From the NCBI GenBank assembly GCA_964434385.1, contig CAYSUW010000001.1, positions 62,001 through 126,000 of the forward strand: a stretch of 64,000 bases of DNA, in the 5' to 3' direction. Both the position numbers and the translations under genes were made by a program. Positions within the stretch are counted from its first letter, which is position 1; every line of letters starts with the position of its first letter. The DNA is from GCA-002700125 sp964434385 (lineage in GTDB: Bacteria; Chloroflexota; Dehalococcoidia; Lucifugimonadales; Lucifugimonadaceae). Positions 15,860 to 26,000 of this stretch are shown piece after piece. The notes under the pieces are model-generated. The model was not told the origin of the DNA, did not search any database, and saw only the letters and a program-made list of their open reading frames with translations.

Positions 15860-17815
15860 TTATTTGATTTGAGATTTTAGTCTTATAGATTCTGAATCGT
15901 AAACACACCCATTCCAAGGACCTCCACTTAATGACTGTAAGTGAGCCCAAAGGATTGTATCTTCAGGAATTCCGTCTTGAGGTTTTAAATCTTTTCTTTG
16001 ATCTCTTTTTTTCAACTCTTTATTCCCCCAACTCACTCCAAAGTTCTGATTATTTTGACCTACAAGATTAATTGATCCTTCAAGGTTTAAGGTGTCTATA
16101 ATAATTTCTATCAAGTCATTTTCTAATAATTTTCCAATTGCACCTCCATCTAAAGCTTCAGGTCCAATATGTCCTATACAAGCTCCAGTTGATGTTCCTG
16201 AAAATCTTCCATCTGTTATAAGAGCCACTTCTTTTCCGTAACTTAAATATTTTAAAGCTATAGTTATTTGAGCTACTTCTTGCATCCCAGTTCCTTTTGG
16301 CCCTCCACACATTAGAACCATAATATCTCCAGATTTTATTTTATTAGGGCCTGAATCTTTGACTGCTTTGATTGCGTCTGCTTCTGAAATAAATATTCTT
16401 GCTTTTCCAGTTTTTCTATAAACTCCATCATTGTCTATTACAGTTTTATCTATAGCAGTACTTTTTACTACTGATCCTTCCGGTGCTATATTACCTATCG
16501 GAAAAGTAACTGTAGATGTCATATTTTTTTTCTTAGATCCAACTAAATTATGTACAACATCATCAGGATTAATATTTTTATCATTATTTAACTTATTTCT
16601 TACATAGTGTCTTTTTTCTGATTGCTCCCACCAATCAAGATTTTCTTCGAGAGTTTTTCCTGATGCAGTTTTTACTTTTAAGTTGAGAAAACCTTCATCT
16701 CTTAGTTTCAACATAACCTCTGGAACTCCTCCTGCTGAAAAGAAAACAGAGGTAGGGAATCCTTTTGGCCCATTGGGCAAAACATCTACAAGCCTTGGGA
16801 TCATTTTATTTATTCTTGTCCAGTCATCAACTTTCATCATTTTTCTTTTAATAGCATGAGCTATTGCAGGGAGATGAAGTATTAAATTTGTAGAACCTCC
16901 ACATGCAGCATGTACTATCATTGCATTCTCAAATGCATCATCAGTTAGTATTTCTTTTGTTTTTAATTTCAGGCTGACAAGGTTCTGAAGTGCTAATGCT
17001 GATCTTCTTCCAGTATCTATCCAAATGTTTGTTCCAGAGGGTGATAGGGCGGCATGTGGCAATGTCATTCCCAAAGATTCTGCAATTACCTGACTTGTAC
17101 CTGCTGTTCCTAAAAATTGACATCCACCTCCAGGGGATGCACAAGCTCTGCAACCCATGTCTTGAGCATATTCTAAAGTAACTTCATTTTGGGCAAATCG
17201 TGGACCTATGGATTGTATTTTTGCTGTATCTTCACCATCTTCTACAGCTAAAGTAACTCCTCCAGGCATAATAATTGTAGGTTTGTCAGGGGTTCCTGCC
17301 ATAGCCATCATCATTGCAGGCAACCCTTTGTCACAGGTTGCAATCCCCATTATTCCCTTAGTGGTCGGGATTGATCTGCTAAGTCTTCTCATAACGATTG
17401 CTGCATCATTCCTATATGGCAAACTATCCATCATCCCAGATGTTCCTTGAGATCTTCCATCACATGGATCAGAACAGTATGCACTATAGGGAATCCCATC
17501 ATTATTTTTTATTTCATTAGCCACAGTTTCTATAAGCATTCCCAACTCAAAATGTCCTGTGTGATGACCTAAAGCAATAGGTTGACCATCATTGCCTCTC
17601 ATTCCTCCAAGTGTACTCAAAATCATGTATTGAGTACCCCATAATTTTTTAGGATCCCATCCCATCCCAGCGTTTTGACTTTGAGCAAAAAGGTTACCAC
17701 TGGGTTCAGAAATTAATTGCTTAGGAGTAAATTCAATCTTTCCTGATGGACCTTTTGCATGTGTAGAAAAATCCCAGCTTTTTTTGTTAAATTTTTTATT
17801 TCCTAGGATGTCCAT
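15860..17815 (-). CDS. YjhG/YagF-type sugar-acid dehydratase (IlvD/Edd family)
   Basis: Iron-sulfur dehydratase of the IlvD/Edd superfamily. At 651 residues it has the length of the YjhG/YagF (D-xylonate dehydratase) branch rather than the roughly 560-residue branched-chain enzyme IlvD. Sequence blocks typical of YjhG are present: NAGMGWDP near 48-55, STLGGMRGNDGQP near 67-79, YCSDPCDGRSQGT near 113-125, CASPGGGCQFLGTAGTSQV near 225-243 and NLDWWEQSEKR. Candidate cluster ligands are Cys118, Cys161 (TCDKG) and Cys232. The expected reaction is D-xylonate or a related aldonate to the 2-keto-3-deoxy acid, which KDG kinase/Eda or the HpcH/HpaI aldolase could take further. Its start overlaps the SDR gene by 20 bp. 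IlvD activity is less likely but not excluded. Confidence 0.85.
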   Translation of the reverse strand: MDILGNKKFNKKSWDFSTHAKGPSGKIEFTPKQLISEPSGNLFAQSQNAGMGWDPKKLWGTQYMILSTLGGMRGNDGQPIALGHHTGHFELGMLIETVANEIKNNDGIPYSAYCSDPCDGRSQGTSGMMDSLPYRNDAAIVMRRLSRSIPTTKGIMGIATCDKGLPAMMMAMAGTPDKPTIIMPGGVTLAVEDGEDTAKIQSIGPRFAQNEVTLEYAQDMGCRACASPGGGCQFLGTAGTSQVIAESLGMTLPHAALSPSGTNIWIDTGRRSALALQNLVSLKLKTKEILTDDAFENAMIVHAACGGSTNLILHLPAIAHAIKRKMMKVDDWTRINKMIPRLVDVLPNGPKGFPTSVFFSAGGVPEVMLKLRDEGFLNLKVKTASGKTLEENLDWWEQSEKRHYVRNKLNNDKNINPDDVVHNLVGSKKKNMTSTVTFPIGNIAPEGSVVKSTAIDKTVIDNDGVYRKTGKARIFISEADAIKAVKDSGPNKIKSGDIMVLMCGGPKGTGMQEVAQITIALKYLSYGKEVALITDGRFSGTSTGACIGHIGPEALDGGAIGKLLENDLIEIIIDTLNLEGSINLVGQNNQNFGVSWGNKELKKRDQRKDLKPQDGIPEDTILWAHLQSLSGGPWNGCVYDSESIRLKSQIK

Positions 17816-18440
17816 AATTATATTCTATCAATTTGTTGAATATATGTTGAAAATCGGTTTCAAATTTTTCATAATTTTTGGAAGGTAATAAATTTCCTGG
17901 TTTAAATTCTGTAATTTTCATAATTTTTTCATAATTTTTATTACTCCAATTCGATAGTAGAGTTTTTGAAAAATTATACGAAAATAGATTATTTCTATTT
18001 AGATTTTTGTCAGTAATATTTATTGCAAATCCCTCTTTATTTTCATTAGATAAATTATCAGAAATAATAGAAATTAAATTTAAAGGATTTCTGAAATGGA
18101 TATTAAAATTGGAGTCGAAATTATCTTTATCAAAATCATTGAAATTATCATGTGTGTATAAAGATGCATTGTTGATGATTCCATGAATATTTTTAGTTTC
18201 TGAAAAAATTATTTCTGACATGAATTCTAAAGAATGATTTTTTGAAAGATCTAGATAAAGAGGATAAAAGTTTTGATTTTTAAACTTCTCTTTTAAATTT
18301 TTTGCTTGATTAAAAGTTTTCTTTTTAGATTTATAATAATGTAGTAAAAGACTATAATTTTTTTTTGCTAAAATTTTTGAAATTAGCTCACCTAATTTAC
18401 TTGAGGCACCAGTGACAAGCACATGTTCATTGATTTCCAT
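17796..18440 (-). CDS. Pteridine-reductase-like short-chain dehydrogenase (FolM/PTR1 type)
   Basis: NAD(P)H-dependent Rossmann enzyme of 214 residues. The cofactor loop is TGASSKLG (10-17), followed by LHYYKS, which resembles the LHYxxS of PTR1/FolM proteins. NNAS is at about 90-93. The usual SDR catalytic serine is replaced by Asp144 in NITD, with Tyr155 and Lys159 in YNFSK. An Asp-Tyr-Lys set is the hallmark of pteridine reductase and FolM (dihydromonapterin/dihydrofolate reductase). A role in pterin or folate reduction is therefore the best guess. The C-terminus is about 30 residues shorter than usual. It sits between an amidohydrolase gene (2 bp gap) and the dehydratase (20 bp overlap), in one operon. 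Confidence 0.65.
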   Translation of the reverse strand: MEINEHVLVTGASSKLGELISKILAKKNYSLLLHYYKSKKKTFNQAKNLKEKFKNQNFYPLYLDLSKNHSLEFMSEIIFSETKNIHGIINNASLYTHDNFNDFDKDNFDSNFNIHFRNPLNLISIISDNLSNENKEGFAINITDKNLNRNNLFSYNFSKTLLSNWSNKNYEKIMKITEFKPGNLLPSKNYEKFETDFQHIFNKLIEYNYGHPRK

Positions 18441-18442
18441 GT

Positions 18443-19273
18443 TTATGAATTAAATATAGATGTTACGTTTTTATAAGTTATGTTTTTTATATCTTCTTGA
18501 GTTAATTCTTTCATTTCATTTAGGATCCTTTGAGAACTTACAAGAGGGTAGTCTGTTCCAAAAATTATTTTTTTAGAACCAACTAATTCATTTGCAATCT
18601 TAAATATTTTAGGTTCGTATAAAAAGCTAGTAGTAGCAGTATCATAGAATACATTTTCAGAAATTTTTTTAACTTCTTTCATTAATTCGTAGAAAAGTAA
18701 ACCTCCACCCCAATGAGCTAGAATAATAATATTGTCAGGAAACAATTCAATAAAATCAAAAAGTTCCTTTGGGGATGATTTGCCTTTGCCAGGATATTTA
18801 TGACCTACTGGTTCAGATCCATGTATAGTAACAGGGATTTTTTCTGAGCGAGCTAAAGTCATCATAGGTTCTAAAATTTTTTTGTTTTTTAAATCCAGAA
18901 ATTGGTTAGTTGGGTGTAATTCTCCTATTCCTCGAGCTCCTTCTCTTAGACATCTTTCAAGTTCTTGCATTGCTTTATTGCCCCAATTAGGGTTTATAGA
19001 ACAGAAAGGTATGATTCTTTCAGGAAACAACTTTGATTTTTTCAAGTTGTAATTGTTTGAAATTTTTGCCACTTCTATATTGTTCCATCCATAACCTAAT
19101 ACAATAGATTTTCTGATATTGTGAAGATCCATTGATTGGATTAATTCTTCTCCAGTGATGGTTTTAGCTTTTGTACTAGAAAATAATTCTTCAAAGGTAG
19201 AGTCTTTCCCTGATTTTTTTTCCTCTAAACGGAAATTTGAAGGAAGAATATGGGTGTGTCCATCTATAATCAT
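18443..19273 (-). CDS. Amidohydrolase family protein (Amidohydro_2 type)
   Basis: Predicted TIM-barrel metal hydrolase or decarboxylase of the PF04909 type, 276 residues. Motifs are the N-terminal HxH (His6, His8 in DGHTHIL), a mid-protein VTIHGSEP, LAHWGGG at about 180-187 and FGTDYPL near residue 240, which together give a mononuclear metal site. Family members act as lactonases, decarboxylases or deacylases; the substrate cannot be told. As the first gene of an operon with an SDR and a sugar-acid dehydratase it could be an aldonolactone hydrolase, but that is inference. A 7 bp inverted repeat lies in its leader. Confidence 0.75.
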   Translation of the reverse strand: MIIDGHTHILPSNFRLEEKKSGKDSTFEELFSSTKAKTITGEELIQSMDLHNIRKSIVLGYGWNNIEVAKISNNYNLKKSKLFPERIIPFCSINPNWGNKAMQELERCLREGARGIGELHPTNQFLDLKNKKILEPMMTLARSEKIPVTIHGSEPVGHKYPGKGKSSPKELFDFIELFPDNIIILAHWGGGLLFYELMKEVKKISENVFYDTATTSFLYEPKIFKIANELVGSKKIIFGTDYPLVSSQRILNEMKELTQEDIKNITYKNVTSIFNS

Positions 19274-19289
19274 TTTTTTGGTTCAATAT

Positions 19290-19307
19290 TAAGCTTTTAT
19301 AAGCTTA
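19290..19307. repeat. Perfect inverted repeat, possible operator or leader hairpin
   Basis: TAAGCTT-TTAT-AAGCTTA is a perfect 7 bp inverted repeat with a 4-nt loop. It starts 16 bp upstream of the amidohydrolase start codon, in the region shared with the divergent DUF362 gene. It could be a repressor site or a weak hairpin over the ribosome-binding region. There is no poly-T tract to make it a terminator. Confidence 0.3.
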
Positions 19308-19380
19308 TTCAAGTTGTTTATACTATTAAACATTGTTATTTATAGTTATTCAATAAACTTATTATTTAAGAAGGGGCAAA

Positions 19381-20460
19381 TTGAAGGCATTGGTAAGCGT
19401 ATATTTTTCTCATCCTGATAGAATTTTAGAGGATTACTCTAAGTTATTAGATAGTATAGATTTCGAAAAAATTATTGATAAGAAAAATGAAACTTTATTA
19501 AAAGTAAATATATCTTGGGATAGATATTATCCTGGTTGTTCTACTGCTCCATGGCAACTAGAAGGAGTAATCAAGAAATTACAGAAAAGTGGATTCTCAA
19601 AAATCATCTCTGCTCATAATGGAACTGTTGTGGTTGATCCAGAAGAAGGTAGAAAACAGAATAAACATAATTTAGTTGAAGATAAATATAAAATTCCTTA
19701 TGTTGTTGTTGATTCTGGAAAAACAAGATGGGTAAAATTTACTCCAAAATCCAAATTAATTGTGTTGGATAAAATTTTTCCTGATGGAATTTACATTCCA
19801 GAGATTTTTTTGGGAAAAAATATTATTCATCTTCCAACTATGAAAACGCATGTTTTTACTGGAATGACAGGTGCTATGAAGAATGCGTTTGGTGGATTAT
19901 TAAATCGTAATCGTCACTGGACTCACTCTTCGATTCATGAAACTTTAGTAGATTTACTTATGATTCAGAAAGAGATTCACTCAGGGATTTTGGCTGTTAT
20001 GGATGGTACTTTTGCAGGAGAAGGGCCGGGGCCTAGAGCTACTAGAGTTCATTCAAAAAATATAATTTTGGCAAGCTCAGATCAAGTTGCAATAGATTCT
20101 GTAGCAGCTAAGCTAATGGGTTTTGATCCATTAAAAATTCCCAAAATTAGGTTAGCACATGAATTAGGATTAGGAATTGGAGATCCAAATCAAATAGAAT
20201 TTAAAGGAGAAAATGTTTCAAAAATAAACTGGAATTTTTCTAGAAAAGAGAATACTTTTGCAAGTTGGGGGCAAAAATTAATTTACTGGGGCCCACTCAA
20301 ACCATTTGAAAAATTATTGTTGAGAAGCAAGATTTCTCCATGGGCTTTTTGGGCATCAAATATCTACCATAATTCATATTGGTTTAGATTTATTGGGACA
20401 AAAAGAGTAAAAAAAGCGATGAAAACTGGATGGGGTCAGCTTTTCATGAAGTATAAATAG
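19381..20460 (+). CDS. DUF362 family protein
   Basis: A 359-residue protein of the DUF362 family (PF04015), whose function is unsettled; some members are fused to ferredoxin domains, but this one is not. Family features include STAPWQLEGVIKKLQ (a proposed cofactor/nucleotide-like site), LPTMKTH at about 151-157, MKNAFGG, then MDGTFAGEGPGP with the conserved glycine/proline run, and DSVAAKLMG. The start is TTG at 19381, with GAAGGGG 4 bp upstream and no better start nearby. No signal peptide or transmembrane span is evident, so it is probably cytoplasmic. It ends 3 bp before the convergent proA. Confidence 0.8.
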   Translation: MKALVSVYFSHPDRILEDYSKLLDSIDFEKIIDKKNETLLKVNISWDRYYPGCSTAPWQLEGVIKKLQKSGFSKIISAHNGTVVVDPEEGRKQNKHNLVEDKYKIPYVVVDSGKTRWVKFTPKSKLIVLDKIFPDGIYIPEIFLGKNIIHLPTMKTHVFTGMTGAMKNAFGGLLNRNRHWTHSSIHETLVDLLMIQKEIHSGILAVMDGTFAGEGPGPRATRVHSKNIILASSDQVAIDSVAAKLMGFDPLKIPKIRLAHELGLGIGDPNQIEFKGENVSKINWNFSRKENTFASWGQKLIYWGPLKPFEKLLLRSKISPWAFWASNIYHNSYWFRFIGTKRVKKAMKTGWGQLFMKYK

Positions 20461-20463
20461 AAT

Positions 20464-21732
20464 TTATTCTCTTATATGTCCTGATCCTTCTACAATCCAC
20501 TTATAACTAGTTAATGAATCAAGTCCCATAGGGCCACGGGCATGAAACTTGTTAGTGCTTATAGCTATTTCAGCACCTAGTCCAAATTCTCCTCCATCAT
20601 TAAATCTTGTAGATGCATTTGACATTACTGCTGATGCATCGATTTCTTTTAGGAATATATTCCTAGCAACTTCATCTTTAGCTGTAATTGCTTCTGTGTG
20701 TCCAGAACCATACTTTTTGATATGTTCTATAGCTTCCTGTAAAGATTCAACTGTTTTTATTGATATTTTTAAACTTAAAAATTCAGTTCCCCAATCATTT
20801 TCAGTAGCTTCATTGATATTCATATTATCTTTAAAATTTTTATCTATTAGAGAAAATGTTGAAGGATCACATTTTATTTCTACATTTTTTGTATTTAAAG
20901 CAGAAATAATTGATGGTGTGAATTCAGGAGCTATTTTTTTATGTACTAATATAGTATCTAGCGCATTGCAAACAGAAGGACGTTGAGTTTTAGAATTTAT
21001 AGCTATTTCAATTGATTGTTTCAGGTCAGCTGATTTATCAATATATAAATGAGTTACGCCAATCCCTCCTACTATTGATGGCATTGTAGATTCTTTGGAT
21101 ACTAAATTTATTAATTGTTCTCCTCCTCTTGGAATCATTAGATCTATATGTTTATCCATTTTTAAGAGATCATTAATAGTAGATCTTTCTGTATTTTCAA
21201 TAAATTGTACTGATTCTTTGTTTATACCGACTGAAGATAAGCTACTCCTAATTAATTTTGATAAAAACAAATTAGTGTGAAAAGATTCTTTTCCACCTCT
21301 TAAAATTACAGAATTTCCTGTTTTTAAACATAGTGATGCAATATCAATTGTTACGTTAGGTCTGCTTTCATATATCACACCAATTACACCCAAGGCTACT
21401 TTAACTCTAGAAATTTTCAGCCCATCACTTCTAATGTTTTTATCTATAATTTCTCCTATAGGATCAGGGAGCTTCACGATTTTATTTATTTGATTAATTA
21501 AATCTTCGATTCTTTTATTATTTAATTCCAATCTATCCAGAAAAGCATCTCCTAAGTTTTTGCTTATGGACAAATCTTTTTTATTCTCATTAATAATGTC
21601 TGCTGAATATTTTTTTAAATTATCAGCTAAGAGTTTTAATGCTTTGTTTTTTTTCGCAGTAGAAGTAATTCCTAATTCATAAGATGCTGATTTTGCCCTT
21701 TCTGCCTTTGTAATTACTGATTTTGTGCTCAT
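20464..21732 (-). CDS. proA: Gamma-glutamyl phosphate reductase
   Basis: Second step of proline synthesis: NADPH reduction of gamma-glutamyl phosphate to glutamate semialdehyde. The 422-residue length is typical. The aldehyde-dehydrogenase-like fold shows YESRPNVTID (121-130), the SVILRGGKE block and the nucleophile Cys255 in RPSVCNALD. The C-terminal FNDGGEFGLGAEIAIST and HARGPMGL blocks complete the family pattern. It follows proB by 15 bp on the minus strand, forming a classic proBA operon. proC is not in the window. Confidence 0.96.
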   Translation of the reverse strand: MSTKSVITKAERAKSASYELGITSTAKKNKALKLLADNLKKYSADIINENKKDLSISKNLGDAFLDRLELNNKRIEDLINQINKIVKLPDPIGEIIDKNIRSDGLKISRVKVALGVIGVIYESRPNVTIDIASLCLKTGNSVILRGGKESFHTNLFLSKLIRSSLSSVGINKESVQFIENTERSTINDLLKMDKHIDLMIPRGGEQLINLVSKESTMPSIVGGIGVTHLYIDKSADLKQSIEIAINSKTQRPSVCNALDTILVHKKIAPEFTPSIISALNTKNVEIKCDPSTFSLIDKNFKDNMNINEATENDWGTEFLSLKISIKTVESLQEAIEHIKKYGSGHTEAITAKDEVARNIFLKEIDASAVMSNASTRFNDGGEFGLGAEIAISTNKFHARGPMGLDSLTSYKWIVEGSGHIRE

Positions 21733-21747
21733 TTTAGGAGGTTGTTT

Positions 21748-22890
21748 TTAGCTTTCTCTAGATATAACTAAATTATCTCTATGGATAATTTCTGGTTCGT
21801 ATTTTTTATTTATTAATTCTGTGATGTTTTTAGAACCCTTGCCTTTTATTAATTTTATGTCATTAGAAGCATAGTTGGAAATTCCCCAGGCAAATGTAGT
21901 TCCTGAATTTGATTTAATTGAGATTATATCTCCTCTAGAAAAAACACCTTCTATACTCAATATGCCAGCAGGCAGCAAACTTGCTCCTTTTTCTAATATT
22001 GCTTTTGTTGCACCGTCATCAATTATTAATATTCCCTTACTTTCATAAATTCCAGTGGAAAGCCATCTTTTTTTACTTTCTAGTTTTTTCCCTGAGCTAT
22101 TAATGGTTGTTCCTATGTTTTGTCCTTCGATAATTTTTAAAATTACATTATTGAGTTTTCCTGATGCGATTACTACTTTTGTGCCAGATTTTGTAGCCAA
22201 TGATGCGGCTTCTATTTTACTTTTCATTCCCCCAGAGCCTATATCATCACTTGTATCACCTGATATATTTATAATCTCATCATTTATTTCTTCTATAGAA
22301 TTGATCAATTTTGCATCTTTATTAAATTTAGGGTCAGATGTAAAAATCCCTTCAATATCTCCAAGTAGAATAAGCAAATCTGCATCAACTGCATTAGCTA
22401 TCATTGCTGATAATCTATCGTTGTCCCCATATACTTCTCCCTGTAATTCATCCACTGAAACAACATCATTTTCATTAATGATTGGAATAGCTTTTTGGTT
22501 CATAAGATTTTCTAGAGTGTTTCTGATATTCAGATAGCCTAGGCGATTTTGAAGATCACTTCTAGAAATTAAAGCTTGACCAACAACTAAATTGTGTTTT
22601 TGAAAATATTTAGAATATAAATTTATTAATGGTGCTTGCCCTAACGAAGCTAGAGTTTGTTTATAAGTAAGTGTTTTCTTACTAATATTAAGATCGGTTT
22701 TTTGGGTTTTTAAGATACTTTTCCCCGATGCTACTGCACCAGAAGTAACTATTAAGACTTGAATATTCTTTTTTATCAATAAGGAAACTTGATCAACAAT
22801 TTTTTCTATAATTGATTCATCAATATTTTTATTTTTATTGGTAATCAATTGAGTTCCAATTTTTACCAAGATTCTTTTATGTTCTGTCAT
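21748..22890 (-). CDS. proB: Glutamate 5-kinase with PUA domain
   Basis: First and usually feedback-controlled step of proline synthesis, making gamma-glutamyl phosphate. The 380-residue product has an amino-acid-kinase domain: KIGTQLI at 9-15, GAVASGK for glutamate/phosphate binding, YGDNDRLSA and DIEGIFTSDP, and GSGGMKSK for the nucleotide site. A C-terminal PUA domain of about 90 residues (from about 283) is present, as in the long E. coli-type enzyme. It is the first gene of proBA, and its start is separated from the divergent mfd by about 150 bp of AT-rich sequence with no clear regulatory signal. Confidence 0.96.
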   Translation of the reverse strand: MTEHKRILVKIGTQLITNKNKNIDESIIEKIVDQVSLLIKKNIQVLIVTSGAVASGKSILKTQKTDLNISKKTLTYKQTLASLGQAPLINLYSKYFQKHNLVVGQALISRSDLQNRLGYLNIRNTLENLMNQKAIPIINENDVVSVDELQGEVYGDNDRLSAMIANAVDADLLILLGDIEGIFTSDPKFNKDAKLINSIEEINDEIINISGDTSDDIGSGGMKSKIEAASLATKSGTKVVIASGKLNNVILKIIEGQNIGTTINSSGKKLESKKRWLSTGIYESKGILIIDDGATKAILEKGASLLPAGILSIEGVFSRGDIISIKSNSGTTFAWGISNYASNDIKLIKGKGSKNITELINKKYEPEIIHRDNLVISRES

Positions 22891-23038
22891 ATTTTTAGTG
22901 TTGGATATGAGATTGTAGGGTATAGACTAACATTTTGTATTTCTAGATTAAATGTATAGTTGTTATTTTTTAAAGGAAAATTTAGTTATTATTAAAATAA
23001 TTAATTGAAAAAATATTTCTTTTTAGAAGCTAAAATAG

Positions 23039-26000
23039 ATGAATTATTCAAATTTATTAAGAAAAATTTCCTTTAAAAAATATGATTCTTTTTTAGATTC
23101 TAGTTTGTCAACAAATTTCTCAGATTTTTGGATTAATGTTACTGATAGTGCTTTGAGTTTTTTAATTTCTGTTTTAGCAGATAGAACTAATAAATCTCTT
23201 TTTGTCTTGACTCCATACCCTGAACAATCTTTATTTTTACATCAACATTTGAATAAATGGTTGAATGATTCAATTAAAGTTTTAAGATTCCCTGAGATTA
23301 ACATTTCTCCATTTGAAGTATCTAAAACTGATGTTTCTAACAGTTTAAGTAGGGCAGGAATATTAGCGAATATAAAAAATAAAAATCAAAAGTCAATTAT
23401 TTTATCTTCTACCCTTGCAGCTTCGGAGAAAACTATGAATTTAGAGCTTTCTGAAAGCAATGATCATTTAAATATTAAAAAAGGACAAAATTTGCCCTTG
23501 TCTAATTTGACAAATAAATTAGTGAAACTCGGTTATGATGTTTTTCCATATGTTTTAGAACCAGGAAGTATGGCAATAAGAGGTAGCATAATAGATGTTT
23601 TTCCATCGAATCTTAGAAATCCTATAAGAGTAGAATTTTTTGATAACGAAATTGAAAGCATTAGATATTTTGATGTTAATACTCAAAATTCAACTAAAAT
23701 TATTAAAGAAGCCTTTATATTTTCTAGATTTGAAGCATCTCCTGCTTTGATTGATGAGAAACGATTAGATGAAAAATTATCAAAATGTGATTTTTCAAAT
23801 TGTGACATAAGTACTTTGGAACATTATCAATCAGACTTTGGAAAAATTATTTCAGGTCAATTGTCTTATAAAGAATATTTTAAATATGGAGGGTTTTTTA
23901 ATGATGATTCAATATTTGATTATATTGATTCTGATTATTTATTAATTCTTTTGAGGCCTTCAGAAATTGAGAATGCTTGTAATCAAGTATTTAATAGATT
24001 TTTAGAAATAAGATCTCGTAAAGAAAAACAAGGAGAGATTCCATTAAAATTCCCCAACACTCGCTTGTCCTGGAATCAAATAAATCAAAAATTAAATGGA
24101 TTTAAGAAAAAAATTGTTGTGTCTCCTCGCTTTCCAACAAATAAAGAAGACAGGATTTTTGAAAAAATTAACTCGAAAATGATTCCCATTAACCATAATT
24201 TTAATTTAAACGATCCTCTTAATTCTGTCCGAGAAAAAATATCAAGTGAAATGGATTCAGGAGTGATTTTGTTGATAGTCACTCTTAATTATGCACGTGT
24301 ACTTGAAGCATTAAAGGGAATTGAATATCAAGTTCATGAAGAAAAATCTCTGTCAAATAATATTCCAAAATTTGAACAAGGTACTATTACTTTGAAAGAA
24401 GATTATTTAAGAGAAGGTTTTGAAATAAAAATTTCTAAAGAAAAGACAGTAAAAATCCTAACTGATTATGAATTATTTGGAGTAAAACGAAAAACAACAA
24501 TTATTGAAGAAAAAAGAAATAAAAAAAAGTTAGATTTCAATCTATTGAAACCCAAATCTTATGTAGTTCATCAAAAACATGGAATTGGAAAATTTCTGAG
24601 AACCACAACTGTTAAAAATCAAGGTAATCGTGAATTTTTAGAAATCGAATATGCATCTCAGGACAGGATATTTCTTCCTGTAGATGAAATTTATCAAATA
24701 GAACAGTATCTTGGCCCTTCACATCCTGAGCCTAAATTGACTAGATTAGGAGGCAATTATTGGAAAAAAGCAAAATTATTAGCAAAACATTCTACTGAAG
24801 AATTAGCATCAGATTTATTATCTTTACAATCATCTAGAATGAATGTGAAAGGGTTAAAGTGTGATAAAGATAGCATTTGGCAAAATGCATTAGAAGCTAG
24901 CTTTCCTTTTATAGAAACAGAGGATCAGGTGAATACTTTAGAAGAAATCAAAAATGATCTTGAGAAAAATGTTCCAATGGACAGGGTATTATGCGGAGAT
25001 GTAGGTTTTGGTAAAACAGAAATTGCTGTAAGGGCATCTTTTAAAGTGATACAAAGTGGAAGACAAGTAGCAATTCTGGTTCCTACCACTGTATTAGCAG
25101 AACAGCACTTACATACTTTTTCTGAAAGACTGAAACCTTTTCCGGTTAAGATAAATTCATTAAGCAGATTCTTAAAAGGTTCTGAAGAAATTAAAGTTTT
25201 AAAAGATTTAGCTGATGGATCCTTAGATTTATGTATTGGAACTCATAGACTTCTTCAAAGAGATGTAAGATTTAATAATTTAGGCTTGGTGATTATTGAT
25301 GAGGAACATAGATTTGGCGTTAAAGCTAAGGAACAATTAAAAAAACTAAGAGTTCAAGTAGATATACTTTCAATGACTGCAACCCCGATTCCTAGAACAC
25401 TAAATTTGGCATTATCAGGAATTAGAGATTTAAGTTCTCTTCAGATTCCACCAAATGAACGAATTCCTGTAGAAACTTTTGTTATGGATGAAGAAGATTT
25501 AGTCATTCGAGAAGCTATACTTAGAGAAAGAGACAGAAATGGGCAGGTTTTTGTTGTTCATAATAGAATTCATGATATTCACCATATTGAAAGTCGCTTA
25601 TCTGAATTAGTTCCTGAAGTTGAGATTAGGTTTGCACATGGAAGAATGAGTGAGGAAAATTTACGTGAAATCATGAATGACTTTACTCAAGAAAAATTTG
25701 AAGTATTAGTTTGTACTACTATTATTGAATCTGGAATAGATCTTCCGAATGTGAATACCTTAATTGTTTTTAAAGCTGATCAATTTGGTTTAGCTCAGTT
25801 GTATCAGTTGAGAGGTAGGGTAGGAAGGTCTGCCAAACAAGCCTATGCGTATTTTTTGTTATCACCTGGATCTAAATTAACTCTTAAAGCTGAACAGAGA
25901 TTAGAAGCTATTATGTCTGCCACAGAATTAGGGTCAGGTGTAGAGTTATCTATGAGAGATATGGAGATTCGAGGTGCTGGAAATGTTTTAGGTGCAGAGC

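Noticed and set aside
15860..17815. Annotation as IlvD (dihydroxy-acid dehydratase) for branched-chain amino acids
   Set aside because: At 651 residues, and with blocks such as NLDWWEQSEKR and CQFLGTAGTSQV, it matches the YjhG/YagF branch. No ilv or leu genes are nearby.
20549..20986. 145-residue plus-strand frame inside proA
   Set aside because: It is antisense to a fully conserved gene and has no family motif; it arises from codon bias of the opposite strand. The same applies to 22055-22537 in proB, 45598-46041 in tldE and 51981-52364 in rlmN.
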